Below are positions 1 through 9,607 of a DNA stretch of 64,000 nt, piece by piece (within the stretch, counting starts at the first letter, position 1; each line of letters starts with the position of its first letter). Below the pieces are notes generated by a model. The model saw only the letters and a program-made list of their open reading frames with translations. It had not been told where the DNA came from and did not search any database. Source of the DNA: Sphingomonadales bacterium Ga0077557 (GTDB lineage Bacteria > Pseudomonadota > Alphaproteobacteria > Sphingomonadales > Sphingomonadaceae); the NCBI GenBank assembly GCA_001464615.1, contig LNFI01000032.1, positions 1 to 64,000 of the forward strand, given 5' to 3'. The position numbers and the translations under genes are program-made.

Positions 1-65
1 AACTCCTCACATTCGCTAACGCCGTCCTCGCCAGAGGCTCACAATGGACACATGCTGATAATGGT

Positions 66-131
66 TGCTGAGCGAAGTCGAAGGGCATGCGAAGCGCGCG
101 GGCTTCGACTTCCCCCGGACCTGATCCGGGG
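66..131. repeat. REP-like inverted repeats in the left intergenic region
   Basis: The first 174 bases contain no convincing gene. Two inverted repeats are visible: AGTCGAAG (76-83) against CTTCGACT (103-110), and CCCCGGA (113-119) against TCCGGGG (125-131) with a 5-nt loop. Both resemble short palindromic elements scattered between genes in sphingomonad genomes; that family assignment is from memory. They lie downstream of the 175-546 gene and could also act as transcript-end hairpins, although no T-run follows. Confidence 0.45.
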
Positions 132-174
132 CCGAACGGGGGGCGAGGTTCAAGCAGCCTAACGTCGCCACGCG

Positions 175-546
175 CTAAAATAACCGCCCGCCATTGGGCA
201 CGGGCGTGGTCGGCCGCACGAGCACCACCTTGCCTTCGGCATCGGGGAAACCCAGCGTCAGCACTTCGGACATCACCGGCCCTATTTGGCGCGGTGGGAA
301 GTTTACCACCGCCGCCACTTGCATGCCCGGCAAATCCGCCAGCGCATAATGGTCGGTAATCTGCGCTGAGGAGCGCTTGATCCCGATCACCGGGCCGAAA
401 TCAATGATGAGCTTATAGGCTGGCTTGCGTGCTTCCGGGAAAGGTAGCGCCTCGATGATCGTGCCGATCCGGACGTCGACCTTCAAAAAATCGCCAAAGC
501 CAATCACTGGCGACGCTTCAGCGGCCAGATCGTGGTTGGCGTGCAT
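175..546 (-). CDS. csaA: CsaA-like tRNA-binding protein
   Basis: This 123-residue protein is a single OB-fold tRNA-binding domain of the CsaA type, the same fold that sits at the N-terminus of PheT and the C-terminus of MetG. CsaA proteins are described as dimeric tRNA-binding proteins with chaperone or export-linked activity. Visible signatures are [11 protein letters not shown] (about residues 19-29), a central segment on substrate-like residues YKLIIDFGP, and the typical ending PNGGRLF. Length fits the family (about 110-125). Its ATG shares one base with the stop of the upstream GST gene (TGATG), so the two are probably co-translated. The physiological role in sphingomonads is not established. 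Confidence 0.88.
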   Translation of the reverse strand: MHANHDLAAEASPVIGFGDFLKVDVRIGTIIEALPFPEARKPAYKLIIDFGPVIGIKRSSAQITDHYALADLPGMQVAAVVNFPPRQIGPVMSEVLTLGFPDAEGKVVLVRPTTPVPNGGRLF

Positions 547-1223
547 CAGAAATCGAAATCCACATCGTCATAATGGGCGGGCGGGGCGATGCCCTCCATC
601 CGTTCCGACAGCATCGGGCGAAAGCTTGGTCGGCTTTTGAAACCACGATACCAGCGCGCGGTCTGTTCGTGCCCCTTCCAATCGATCCCGCCGAGATAAT
701 CGGCGACTGAAATCTGTGCCGCTGCTGCCAGATCGGCGAGCCCCATCGTCGCGCCGCCCAGCCAGGTGCGATGATCGAGCAGGAAATCAGTATAATCGAG
801 ATGACCGACCGCCGCCTTCATCGCTTCGCGCAGTGCCTTGGCATCGGGGGCGGCGCGGTGGACGATCCGCTTTTCCATCCGCTCCTGAAGCAAGGGCGCG
901 GTGATATCACGGTAAAATTGCGTATCGAACCAGGCGACCAGCCGCCGCGTTTCGGCGCGGTTGGTCGCGGTGCCATTGATCATTGCTGCCTTATCGACGG
1001 TTTCCTCAAGATATTCGCAAATCGCCATCGAATCGATCAGCACCAGCGACCGGTTGGGCTCGACCATGACCGGGGTCTGCCCGGCCGGGTTCATGTCGAG
1101 AAATTCATCGCGGCGGGTCCAGGGCGATTCGCGCACCAGATCATAGCCCACCCCCTTCTCGCCGAGCAGGAGCCGGACCTTGCGCGAAAACGGGCAGAGC
1201 GGGAATTGATAGAGTTGCCACAT
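546..1223 (-). CDS. Glutathione S-transferase family protein
   Basis: This 225-residue cytosolic GST-type protein has an N-terminal thioredoxin-like domain (residues 1-80) with the motif [15 protein letters not shown], which places a Cys at the position of the redox or catalytic residue, and the [10 protein letters not shown] segment that in GSTs binds the gamma-glutamyl part of glutathione. An all-helical C-terminal domain follows. Proteins of this group conjugate glutathione or act as glutathione-dependent reductases or isomerases; the substrate cannot be read from sequence. The gene precedes and overlaps the CsaA-like gene by one base. It is distinct from the second GST at 17504, which belongs to a different operon. 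Confidence 0.85.
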   Translation of the reverse strand: MWQLYQFPLCPFSRKVRLLLGEKGVGYDLVRESPWTRRDEFLDMNPAGQTPVMVEPNRSLVLIDSMAICEYLEETVDKAAMINGTATNRAETRRLVAWFDTQFYRDITAPLLQERMEKRIVHRAAPDAKALREAMKAAVGHLDYTDFLLDHRTWLGGATMGLADLAAAAQISVADYLGGIDWKGHEQTARWYRGFKSRPSFRPMLSERMEGIAPPAHYDDVDFDF

Positions 1224-1284
1224 AGCCAGCGACTCTTAACGCCCGTGCCCGCCGCGTAAAGCGCTTGCGCGGTGAACCGCGCCG

Positions 1285-4200
1285 CTATTCCGCTGCCACG
1301 GCTTCCATGGTGTCATCAAGCGGATAGCTTAGCCGCATCAGCATTTCCTTCGGCACGACCTGCCAGAAATGGCCGACCACGCGGTCCCAATCGTCAAGCA
1401 AGGCCGCTGACCATTTGCTGTCGGTCTTGTCCTGATGGGCCCGGATCAGCCCCAGCAAAACCGATTCCCAATGCCGTGAGGCAATGGGCTGCCAGACGAT
1501 GCTTTCGGGGTTGGCGCGCGCTGGGAAATGGCGATCGGGATCATAGACAAACGCCATCCCGCCCGACATGCCTGCGCCAAAATTGGTGCCCACCTCACCC
1601 AGCACGACAGCGATGCCGCCGGTCATATATTCGCAGCCATTGGCGCCGCAGCCCTCGACCACGACATTCGCCCCCGAATTGCGCACGGCAAAGCGCTCGC
1701 CGGCCTGGCCCGCTGCGTAGAGCTGGCCCGATGTCGCGCCATAAAGCACGGTATTGCCGATGATGGTGTTATGCTGGCTGATCAGCGTGGAACTCACCAC
1801 CGGGCGCACCGCGATGATCCCGCCCGACAGCCCTTTGCCGACATAATCATTGGCGTCGCCGAACACCTCCAGTGTGATCCCCTTGCACAAAAAGGCGCCA
1901 AGCGATTGCCCCGCTGACCCGCGCAGCCGGACATGGACATGGCCGTCAGCGAGCTTCGACATGCCAAAGGTACGGGTTATCTCGCTCGACAACCTTGTGC
2001 CAACGGCGCGGTGGGTGTTGCGCACCGAATAGGTGAGCTGCATCTTTTCGCCGCGGGAGAATACCGCTGCTGCATCGCGGATCATCTGCGCGTCCAGGCT
2101 GTCGGGCACTTCGTTGCGCCAGGTCTTCAGGCTGAAGCGGCGCTGATCGTCATCGGCATCGACCTTGGCGAGAATCGGGTTCAGGTCGAGATCGTCGAGA
2201 TGCTCGGCACCGCGGCTGACTTGGCGGAGCAATTCGGTGCGACCAATCACTTCATCCAGACTGCGCAGGCCAAGCTTGGCGAGGATGTCGCGCACTTCCT
2301 CCGCAATGAAGGTCATCAGGTTGATGACCTTTTCCGGCGACCCGCCGAACTTTTCGCGCAAGCGTTCGTCTTGCGTGCAAACACCGACCGGACAGGTGTT
2401 TGAATGGCATTGGCGCACCATGATGCAGCCCATCGCGACCAGGCTGAGCGTACCGATGCCGAATTCTTCGGCGCCGAGGATGGCGGCGATCACAATGTCG
2501 CGCCCCGTGCGCAGGCCGCCATCGGTGCGCAGCTTGATGCGGTGGCGCAGGCCATTCAGGGTCAGCACTTGATTGACCTCGGACAAGCCCATTTCCCAGG
2601 GCGTCCCGGCATATTTGATGCTGGTTTGCGGCGACGCTCCCGTGCCGCCGACATTGCCGGAAACCAAAATCACATCGGCATGCGCCTTGGCGACGCCCGC
2701 CGCGACGGTGCCAATGCCTGCCGAGGAGACCAGCTTGACGCACACTCGTGCGCGCGGATTAATCTGCTTCAGATCATAGATGAGCTGCGCCAGATCCTCG
2801 ATCGAATAGATGTCGTGATGTGGTGGCGGGCTGATCAGCGACACGCCTGGTGTGGCGTGGCGCAATTTGGCGATGAATTCAGTGACCTTGAAGCCGGGCA
2901 GTTGCCCGCCCTCGCCAGGCTTTGCCCCTTGCGCCACCTTGATCTCGATCTCGTCGCAGGCGTTCAGATATTCCGCCGTCACGCCGAACCGCCCACTGGC
3001 AATCTGCTTGATCACCGAATTGGCGTTATCTCCATTGTCATAGGGGGTGTAGCGCGACGAATCCTCGCCACCTTCGCCCGACACCGCCTTGGCGCCGATC
3101 CGGTTCATTGCGATGGCGAGCGTTTCATGGGCTTCTGGGCTGAGCGCGCCCAGGGACATGCCGGGCGTGACAAAGCGTTTGCGGATTTCGGTGATCGCTT
3201 CCACCTGGTCGACCGGAATGCCCTCGGTCGGATAGTTGAACTGCAGCAGATCGCGCAGATAAACCGGCGGCAGATCAGCCACACCGCGCGAAAACTGCAG
3301 ATAGGTCGAATAGCTGTCGGTGGCGACCGCAGTTTGCAGCAAATGCATCAGCGGTGCCGAATAAGCGTGCGTCTCGCTGCCCAGCCGCTGGCGGTAAAAG
3401 CCGCCGATCGGCAAGGTGGAAACAGGGCTGTCATAGGCCGCATCATGCCGCAGCATCGCGCTGAGATGCAGCGAGGCATAGCCTTCGCCCGATATCTTGG
3501 CGGGCATGCCGGGGAACAGATCATTGACCAGGCTGCGTGACAGCCCGACCGCTTCAAAATTATAGCCGCCACGATAGCTGGAGATCACCGCGATCCCCAT
3601 TTTCGACATGATCTTCAGAATGCCTTCCTCGATCGCGGTCTGATGCCGCATCAGGCAGTCCTCGATCGTGCGATCGCCGAACAGCCCGCGCGCATGGCGA
3701 TCCGCGATTGCGGCCTCGGCCAGATAGGCGTTCACTGTCGTTGCGCCGACGCCGATCAGCACGGCGTAATAATGCGTGTCGAGGCATTCCGAGGTACGGA
3801 TGTTGACGCTGGCATAAGAGCGCAACCCCCGGCGGACGAGATGCGTATGCACCGCCGCTGCGGCAAGGACGCCAGCGATGGCGACACGGTCCGGCCCGGC
3901 ATTTTCGTCAGACAGAAACAGATCGCTGCGCCCTTCACGCACGGCCTGTTCGGCCTGGGTGCGGATTCGCTGGATCGCCGCGCGCAGCGATTCCGGGCCG
4001 CCATTTGGTTCAAAGGTGCAATCAATCTCGGCGGCCTGCGTGCCAAAATGCGCCTTTAATCGGTCCCAATTGGCGCAGGTCAGCACGGGCGAATCGAGCA
4101 CCAGCACCGGGCTTTTTGCACCGGCCAGATCAAGGATATTGGCAAGATTGCCGAAGCGCGTCTTCAGCGTCATCACCTGGCGTTCGCGCAGGGGATCGAT

Positions 4201-5802
4201 CGGCGGGTTGGTCACCTGGCTGAAATTCTGGCGGAAAAACTGGCTGATCAGGCGCGGCTTGTCCGAAATCACCGCCAGCGGCGTATCGTCGCCCATGGAG
4301 CCGATGGCTTCCTTGGCCCCATCGACCATCGGCGACAGGATCAGTTCCATATCCTCGATCGTCTGCCCCGCGGCGATCTGGCGACGGATCAGCTCGGCGC
4401 GATCATAGCGGCGCACCGGTTCGCCCGGAGGCAGCGGCAAATCGTCAAGCCCGATAAATTCGCCGATCATGCCGGCATAATCGGCCTCGCCGGCAATCCG
4501 ATCCTTGATCTCGCGATCCTTGAATACCGCGCCGGATTCCAAATCGATGGCGATCATCTGGCCGGGGCCAAGCCGACCCTTTTCGATAATCGTCGTCTCC
4601 GGCACCACCACCATGCCGCTTTCCGAACCGACAATCAGCAGCCCGTCATTGGTGCGGGTATAGCGCAGCGGACGCAGCGCGTTGCGGTCCATACCCGCCA
4701 CTGCCCAACGGCCATCGGTCATGGCCAGCGCAGCCGGGCCATCCCAGGGCTCCATCACGCTGGCCAGATATTCATACATGGCGAGGTGGGCGGGCGGCAT
4801 ACCACTATCGGCTTGCCACGCTTCGGGCACCAGCATCAGCTTGGCGGTCGGCGCATCGCGCCCCGATCGGCAGATCGCCTCAAAAGTCGCATCGAGTGCA
4901 GCGGTATCGCTCGCCCCCGCCGGGATCACCGGCTTGATGTCCTCTGAATGCTCGCCGAACGCCAGGCTCGCCATCTTGATCTCGTGGCTCAGCATCCAGT
5001 TCTTGTTGCCACGGATGGTGTTGATTTCGCCATTATGCGCCAGGCAGCGGAACGGTTGCGCCAGCCACCATTGCGGGAAAGTGTTGGTCGAATAGCGTTG
5101 GTGGAAGATCGCCACCCGGCTTTCAAAGCGCAGATCGCGCAGATCGGGATAGAAGACCGACAGGCTCTCTGCCAAGAACAGCCCCTTATAGATGATTGAG
5201 CGGCAGCTGAGCGAGCAGATGTAAAAGCCCTGTATCTGCGCAGCGATCACCCGCTTTTCGATCCGGCGGCGGATCAGATAAAGATTCTTCTCAAATTCCT
5301 CGATGCTGGCCGTGTCGGGCATTGGCCCGGCGATCATGATCTGTTCGATTTCGGGCCGCGTCGCCTGCGCCTTTTGCCCGATAACCGACACATCGACCGG
5401 CACCTGCCGCCAGCCATAAATGGTATAGCCTTCATCGATGATCGCGCTTTCGACGATCGTCCGGCAGGCTTCCTGCGCCGACAAATCGGTGCGTGGCAGA
5501 AAGATCATCCCCACCGCCAGCCGATTGGGCATGGGCCGGTGGCCCGACATCGCGACCGCATCGTCAAAAAATGCGGTTGGCAGGTCGATATGCAGACCCG
5601 CGCCATCGCCGGTCTTGCCATCGGCATCGACAGCGCCACGGTGCCACACCGCCTTCAGCGCATCGATTGCCGATTGCACGACGCGGCGATTAGGCTTGCC
5701 ATCGGTGGCAGCAACCAGACCAACACCGCAGGCATCGGATTCCATATCGGGGCGATACATGCCCTCTGCGGCAAGGCGCGCGCGTTCCTGTTCGGTTGCC
5801 AT
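1285..5802 (-). CDS. gltB: Glutamate synthase (NADPH) large subunit
   Basis: The large subunit of glutamate synthase uses glutamine and 2-oxoglutarate to make two glutamates, and is the main ammonia-assimilation partner of glutamine synthetase. The 1505-residue chain has a 24-residue propeptide followed by the class II amidotransferase nucleophile Cys25 (ACGVGL), a central domain, an FMN-binding synthase domain with SGNVGGTGASP, [3Fe-4S] cysteines in CIMVRQCHSNTC, and the C-terminal beta-helix (GXGXG-type repeats). I chose the ATG at 5802 rather than an upstream start at 5844, because the upstream part lies inside gltD, a GGAAGG Shine-Dalgarno stands just ahead of 5802, and the start overlaps the gltD stop by one base (TGATG). 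Confidence 0.97.
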   Translation of the reverse strand: MATEQERARLAAEGMYRPDMESDACGVGLVAATDGKPNRRVVQSAIDALKAVWHRGAVDADGKTGDGAGLHIDLPTAFFDDAVAMSGHRPMPNRLAVGMIFLPRTDLSAQEACRTIVESAIIDEGYTIYGWRQVPVDVSVIGQKAQATRPEIEQIMIAGPMPDTASIEEFEKNLYLIRRRIEKRVIAAQIQGFYICSLSCRSIIYKGLFLAESLSVFYPDLRDLRFESRVAIFHQRYSTNTFPQWWLAQPFRCLAHNGEINTIRGNKNWMLSHEIKMASLAFGEHSEDIKPVIPAGASDTAALDATFEAICRSGRDAPTAKLMLVPEAWQADSGMPPAHLAMYEYLASVMEPWDGPAALAMTDGRWAVAGMDRNALRPLRYTRTNDGLLIVGSESGMVVVPETTIIEKGRLGPGQMIAIDLESGAVFKDREIKDRIAGEADYAGMIGEFIGLDDLPLPPGEPVRRYDRAELIRRQIAAGQTIEDMELILSPMVDGAKEAIGSMGDDTPLAVISDKPRLISQFFRQNFSQVTNPPIDPLRERQVMTLKTRFGNLANILDLAGAKSPVLVLDSPVLTCANWDRLKAHFGTQAAEIDCTFEPNGGPESLRAAIQRIRTQAEQAVREGRSDLFLSDENAGPDRVAIAGVLAAAAVHTHLVRRGLRSYASVNIRTSECLDTHYYAVLIGVGATTVNAYLAEAAIADRHARGLFGDRTIEDCLMRHQTAIEEGILKIMSKMGIAVISSYRGGYNFEAVGLSRSLVNDLFPGMPAKISGEGYASLHLSAMLRHDAAYDSPVSTLPIGGFYRQRLGSETHAYSAPLMHLLQTAVATDSYSTYLQFSRGVADLPPVYLRDLLQFNYPTEGIPVDQVEAITEIRKRFVTPGMSLGALSPEAHETLAIAMNRIGAKAVSGEGGEDSSRYTPYDNGDNANSVIKQIASGRFGVTAEYLNACDEIEIKVAQGAKPGEGGQLPGFKVTEFIAKLRHATPGVSLISPPPHHDIYSIEDLAQLIYDLKQINPRARVCVKLVSSAGIGTVAAGVAKAHADVILVSGNVGGTGASPQTSIKYAGTPWEMGLSEVNQVLTLNGLRHRIKLRTDGGLRTGRDIVIAAILGAEEFGIGTLSLVAMGCIMVRQCHSNTCPVGVCTQDERLREKFGGSPEKVINLMTFIAEEVRDILAKLGLRSLDEVIGRTELLRQVSRGAEHLDDLDLNPILAKVDADDDQRRFSLKTWRNEVPDSLDAQMIRDAAAVFSRGEKMQLTYSVRNTHRAVGTRLSSEITRTFGMSKLADGHVHVRLRGSAGQSLGAFLCKGITLEVFGDANDYVGKGLSGGIIAVRPVVSSTLISQHNTIIGNTVLYGATSGQLYAAGQAGERFAVRNSGANVVVEGCGANGCEYMTGGIAVVLGEVGTNFGAGMSGGMAFVYDPDRHFPARANPESIVWQPIASRHWESVLLGLIRAHQDKTDSKWSAALLDDWDRVVGHFWQVVPKEMLMRLSYPLDDTMEAVAAE

Positions 5803-7244
5803 CACGCTGCCTTCCTTTCTGCTGCGGCCTTTGCCTTCAGCCATGCATGCATCCGCTCGCTCACGTCGCGGGCATCACGGATCGCCCAGACGACCAGGCT
5901 CGCCCCGCGGACAATGTCGCCGGCGGCGAACACGCCATCCAAATTGGTCATCATCGACTTGGCTTCGGTGCGGACCGTGCCCCAGCGCGTGACGCCAAGC
6001 TGCGGCGCACCGAACAGCATGGGCAGCGCTTCGGGATCAAAGCCCAGCGCCTTGATCACCAGATCAGCCGCCAGCACTAATTCGCTGCCCGGTTCGGGCT
6101 CGGGCGAGCGTCGGCCACCAGCGTCGGGGGCGCCCAGCCGCATCCGGCTCGCCCGGACCTCCGTCACCTCAGCATCGCCTCCAAAGGCCAGAGGCGCGGA
6201 CAGCCAGACAAACTCGACGCCTTCTTCCTCGGCATTGCCGACTTCGCGTTGCGACCCCGGCATATTGGCGCGGTCGCGGCGATAAAGGCATTTGACTGAC
6301 GCAGCACCCTGGCGGACGGCCGTGCGCACGCAATCCATTGCTGTATCGCCACCGCCGATGACGACAACATGCTTGCCCGCAGCGTTGAGTTGGCCATCGT
6401 CAAAGGTCGGAACAGCATCGCCAAAGCCTTTGCGGTTCGACGCGATCAGATAATCAAGTGCTTCGACCACCCCGTCGCGTTCAACGCCCGCCGCCGTGAT
6501 CGCCCGCGCTTTGTAGACGCCGGTCGCGATCAGCACTGCATCATGGCGCGCACGCAGATCGTCGAGGCTGGCATCGCGGCCAACCTCAAAACCCTGATGA
6601 AAGACGATGCCCGCCGCCGCCAGTCGCTCCACCCGGCGCATCACAACGGGCTTTTCCAGTTTGAATCCAGGGATGCCATAGGTCAGCAGCCCGCCGGCGC
6701 GATCATGCCGATCATAGATATGCACGTCATAGCCCAGCACGCGCAGATATTCGGCCGCGCTCAGCCCCGCCGGCCCCGCGCCGATGATCCCCACCGATTG
6801 GCCGCGTGCTTTGCCAATGGCGATCGGCTCGACCCAGCCATTGTCCCACGCCGTATCGGTAATGTATTTTTCGACCGAGCCGATCGTGACCGCGCCGTGG
6901 CCGGAAAATTCGATGACGCAATTGCCCTCGCACAGCCGGTCCTGCGGGCAAATCCGGCCACATATCTCGGGCATGGTCGATGTCGCATTGCTCAGCTCAT
7001 AGGCTTCCCGCAGCCGTCCTTCAGCCGTCAGCCGCAGCCAATCGGGGATGTGATTGTTGAGCGGGCAATGCACCGCGCAATAGGGCACACCGCATTGCGA
7101 GCAACGCCCGGCCTGTTCTTCGCCCTGGCTGGTAGCATAGCGATCAGCGATTTCGGCGAAGTCTTCGGCTCGCAACGCGGCTGCGCGCTTGGCCGGATAG
7201 GCCTGCCCGGTCCCCACAAATTGCAGCATCGTCTCGTCAGCCAT
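5802..7244 (-). CDS. gltD: Glutamate synthase (NADPH) small subunit
   Basis: The small subunit passes electrons from NADPH through FAD to the large subunit. The 480-residue protein has N-terminal cysteine clusters CSQCGVPYC and CGRICPQDRLC for iron-sulfur centres, an FAD-binding Rossmann motif (GIIGAGPAGLSAAEYL) and a second nucleotide-binding motif (VVIGGGDTAMDC). I prefer ATG 7244 over a TTG at 7250, because a GGGGA Shine-Dalgarno lies six bases ahead of the ATG but abuts the TTG. The gene order is gltD-gltB with a one-base overlap, so the two subunits are translationally coupled. The 150 bases upstream (7251-7402) are intergenic and should carry the operon promoter, though I cannot point to firm boxes. 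Confidence 0.96.
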   Translation of the reverse strand: MADETMLQFVGTGQAYPAKRAAALRAEDFAEIADRYATSQGEEQAGRCSQCGVPYCAVHCPLNNHIPDWLRLTAEGRLREAYELSNATSTMPEICGRICPQDRLCEGNCVIEFSGHGAVTIGSVEKYITDTAWDNGWVEPIAIGKARGQSVGIIGAGPAGLSAAEYLRVLGYDVHIYDRHDRAGGLLTYGIPGFKLEKPVVMRRVERLAAAGIVFHQGFEVGRDASLDDLRARHDAVLIATGVYKARAITAAGVERDGVVEALDYLIASNRKGFGDAVPTFDDGQLNAAGKHVVVIGGGDTAMDCVRTAVRQGAASVKCLYRRDRANMPGSQREVGNAEEEGVEFVWLSAPLAFGGDAEVTEVRASRMRLGAPDAGGRRSPEPEPGSELVLAADLVIKALGFDPEALPMLFGAPQLGVTRWGTVRTEAKSMMTNLDGVFAAGDIVRGASLVVWAIRDARDVSERMHAWLKAKAAAERKAA

Positions 7245-7402
7245 CGTCAATCCCCAGTGAGGGCAATCTTTTACGGCAGAAAAACGGACGAGTCACGCAT
7301 CTTTGTAGATTTAGGACAGTTTATGTTACCTAAATGGTCATGAAACAAGGCGGGTTGATATAAGGGCCAGTCGGTCTGAGGCAATATACGCCCGTATCGG
7401 CC

Positions 7403-8212
7403 CTACTTTACCAACAGCCAGATCAGGGCAGCGCTACCCGCCACGATCCGGTACCAGGCGAAGGGCGCAAAGCCATGGGTGCTGACGATGCCGACAAACC
7501 AGCGCACCACCAGCAACGCGACGATAAACGCAACGACAAAGCCGATCGCAATGCCAGTGATGCCGATGCTGTTGGCGGCCGTCAGCTCCTCATGATGCTT
7601 GATCAGCTCCAGCGTGGTCGCCCCCAGCATCGTCGGGATGGCGAGAAAGAAGCTGAACTCAGCGGCCGTGCGCCGATCAACGCCCAGCGCGCGCGCGCCC
7701 ATGATCGTCGCGCCTGATCGGCTGACCCCCGGGATCATCGCCAGGCATTGCACCAGGCCAACGCCAATCGAAGTGCGTATCGGCAGATCAGCGATACCCG
7801 TTACGGCGCCTGCCTTGACGACCCGCTCAATCACCAAAATCGCCACCCCGCCCAGAATCAATGCCACCGCCACGACGATAGGCTGCAATAACAAGGCTTC
7901 GATCTGCTTGAGGAACAGCAGCCCGATCACCACGGCCGGTATGAACGCGATCAGCAAATTGCGGACAAAGCGGATCGATACGGGGTTGAGTTTCACCAGC
8001 CCGAGCATCACCGCCCAGAACGTCCGCCAATACAGCACCACCACCGCCAGAATTGCGCCGAGCTGGATGACGATATTGAACAATTGCCAGCGCTGATCAT
8101 CATAACCCAGCAACGCGCCGGCCAGAATCAGGTGCCCGGTTGAGGATACCGGCAGGAATTCAGTGATCCCTTCGACAATGCCGAGCAGGATGATGGTGAT
8201 GAGATCGGTCAC
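7403..8212 (-). CDS. uppP: Undecaprenyl-diphosphatase
   Basis: UppP (BacA) is an inner-membrane phosphatase that recycles undecaprenyl diphosphate to the monophosphate lipid carrier used in peptidoglycan and other envelope polymers; overexpression gives bacitracin resistance. The 269-residue, multi-helix protein carries both family signatures: GIVEGITEFLPVSSTGH near the N-terminus (catalytic Glu-rich loop) and PGVSRSGATI at about residue 165, which holds the catalytic Arg/Ser. The start is a GTG at 8212 preceded by AAGGGAG at good spacing. It follows the NDUFA9-like gene with a 59-bp gap. Confidence 0.97.
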   Translation of the reverse strand: MTDLITIILLGIVEGITEFLPVSSTGHLILAGALLGYDDQRWQLFNIVIQLGAILAVVVLYWRTFWAVMLGLVKLNPVSIRFVRNLLIAFIPAVVIGLLFLKQIEALLLQPIVVAVALILGGVAILVIERVVKAGAVTGIADLPIRTSIGVGLVQCLAMIPGVSRSGATIMGARALGVDRRTAAEFSFFLAIPTMLGATTLELIKHHEELTAANSIGITGIAIGFVVAFIVALLVVRWFVGIVSTHGFAPFAWYRIVAGSAALIWLLVK

Positions 8213-8271
8213 GAGGCTCCCTTGCGCTGATGTCGGCTTGGCCTGGCGGCCAATTCACCTCTTTGCCCGGA

Positions 8272-9207
8272 TCAGGCGGCGGCGTCGCTTGAAAAGCGGC
8301 CATTGCGGCGATAGCGGACCAGCCAACTCGGCGCGACGCTGGCCAGCGGCGTCGGCACAATCCCAAAGCCGCTGAACTGCTCAGCGTCCGGTGCGACGAC
8401 ATTGTCGCTCTGCAGCATCCGCCATTGGTCCTGGGTGATCGGCGCGCCAGGCAGAAACCCCAACATCGCGATTAGCCCACCAATCGAATCGGGCAGCTCG
8501 ATGATCGCCGGATGCCGGCCGATCGCGTCGGCAATCCAGCGGATCAGCGCGCCCATCGAGAGGACGTCCGGGCCGCCCAGTTCGATCATCTTGCCGCCAA
8601 AGCGCGCTGGATCGGCCAGGCTCGCGGCAATCGCGCGCGCCACATCATCGACATAGACCGGCTGAAATCGGGTGGCGGCGCGCAGCACCGGCACAACAGG
8701 CGCGCTGGCAATCATCCCGGCAAAGCGATTGACGAACTGGTCTTCGCGCCCGAACACAATCGAAGGGCGCAGGATCGTCGCCGTCGGAAACGCCGCCCGA
8801 ACGGCATCATCGCCTTCGCCCTTGGTGCGACCATATTGCGATGCCGATCGGGAATCAGCGCCAATGGCAGAAACATGCACCAAGGAAGTGGCGCCCACCG
8901 TGGCGGCGGCGACGGCGACATTGCGCGCGCCCTCAGCCTGAATGGCCTGGAAATCGCCCTTCAGGATGCCGACTAGATTGACGACGGCATCGCTGCCCTG
9001 CAGCGCGCGCGCCAGCGATTCAGGTTTGCGGATATCCGTCGCGACGAACTGCGTCTGGCCAAGGCCACCAAGCGGCCGCAGAAATTCAGCGCCGCGTGGA
9101 TCGCGCTGGGCAATCCGCACCCGCGCGCCCTGCTGAAGCAAATGCTGTGCGGCATATCGGCCAAGAAAGCCGCCGCCGCCAATCAGCGTGACAAGTTTAT
9201 CCTGCAT
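8272..9207 (-). CDS. NDUFA9-like NAD(P)-binding protein (atypical SDR)
   Basis: This 311-residue atypical short-chain dehydrogenase resembles the accessory subunit NDUFA9 of respiratory complex I, which is common in alphaproteobacteria as a stand-alone gene. The N-terminus has the dinucleotide-binding motif TLIGGGGFLGRY, followed by a Rossmann core, and a YGRTKGEGD segment with the Tyr-x-x-x-Lys arrangement. The C-terminal half is family-typical. I chose ATG 9207 because the longer reading from 9273 adds 22 residues (MPFRCPGGMEQ...) that precede the Rossmann motif and look non-conserved. Function may be in complex I assembly, quinone handling or nucleotide binding; the sequence does not decide. 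Confidence 0.85.
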   Translation of the reverse strand: MQDKLVTLIGGGGFLGRYAAQHLLQQGARVRIAQRDPRGAEFLRPLGGLGQTQFVATDIRKPESLARALQGSDAVVNLVGILKGDFQAIQAEGARNVAVAAATVGATSLVHVSAIGADSRSASQYGRTKGEGDDAVRAAFPTATILRPSIVFGREDQFVNRFAGMIASAPVVPVLRAATRFQPVYVDDVARAIAASLADPARFGGKMIELGGPDVLSMGALIRWIADAIGRHPAIIELPDSIGGLIAMLGFLPGAPITQDQWRMLQSDNVVAPDAEQFSGFGIVPTPLASVAPSWLVRYRRNGRFSSDAAA

Positions 9208-9300
9208 TGCCGTTTCATTCCTTGCCTGGCTTGGGCGCGCTTGCTCCATGCCGCCCGGACACCGAAACGGCAAGACCGTCCGAAAGTCTGTACCGCATGA

Positions 9301-9329
9301 TTGACAAGCTCCTCCCCCCTCCCTAGAGC
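9301..9329 (+). promoter_or_regulatory. Promoter of tRNA-Leu
   Basis: TTGACA (9301-9306) and TAGAGC (9324-9329) are separated by exactly 17 bases. The -35 box is a perfect match and the -10 is a fair one. Transcription would start near 9336, about 25 bases before the mature tRNA. Confidence 0.65.
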
Positions 9330-9360
9330 CCCGCCCCTACCTGATAGATAAGTCTCTGGG

Positions 9361-9447
9361 GCCCAGATGGCGGAATTGGTAGACGCACCAGCTTCAGGTG
9401 CTGGCGCTCGCAAGGGCGTGGAGGTTCGAGTCCTCTTCTGGGCACCA
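9361..9447 (+). tRNA. tRNA-Leu (anticodon CAG)
   Basis: An 87-nt class II tRNA with an encoded 3' CCA (9445-9447). The acceptor stem pairs GCCCAGA (9361-9367) with TCTGGGC; the anticodon arm is CCAGC-TTCAGGT-GCTGG, giving anticodon CAG at 9395-9397; a long variable arm follows (CTCGCAAGGGCG region); and the T arm contains GGTTCGAGTCC. The D-loop reads GGCGGAATTGGTAGACGC, as usual for leucine tRNAs. It decodes CUG, the dominant leucine codon in this high-GC genome. Confidence 0.97.
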
Positions 9448-9607
9448 ACATTTCTGAAATCGTTGTAAATGCAGAGAAATCGTCACCTCGACGGTCTCTT
9501 TATCGCGTCTCGCCTGGTGACCCTGTGCTGCCGTCAATTACCTCCAAGGTCGTTGATCCATGCCGCAAGGCATGGAACGATATGGGTTCAGCTGGGAAGC
9601 CTGTGCC

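Noticed and set aside
2404-3540. A 378-residue frame antisense to gltB
   Set aside because: It is a shadow of a certain gene; composition is rich in His, Gln and Arg, with no domain.
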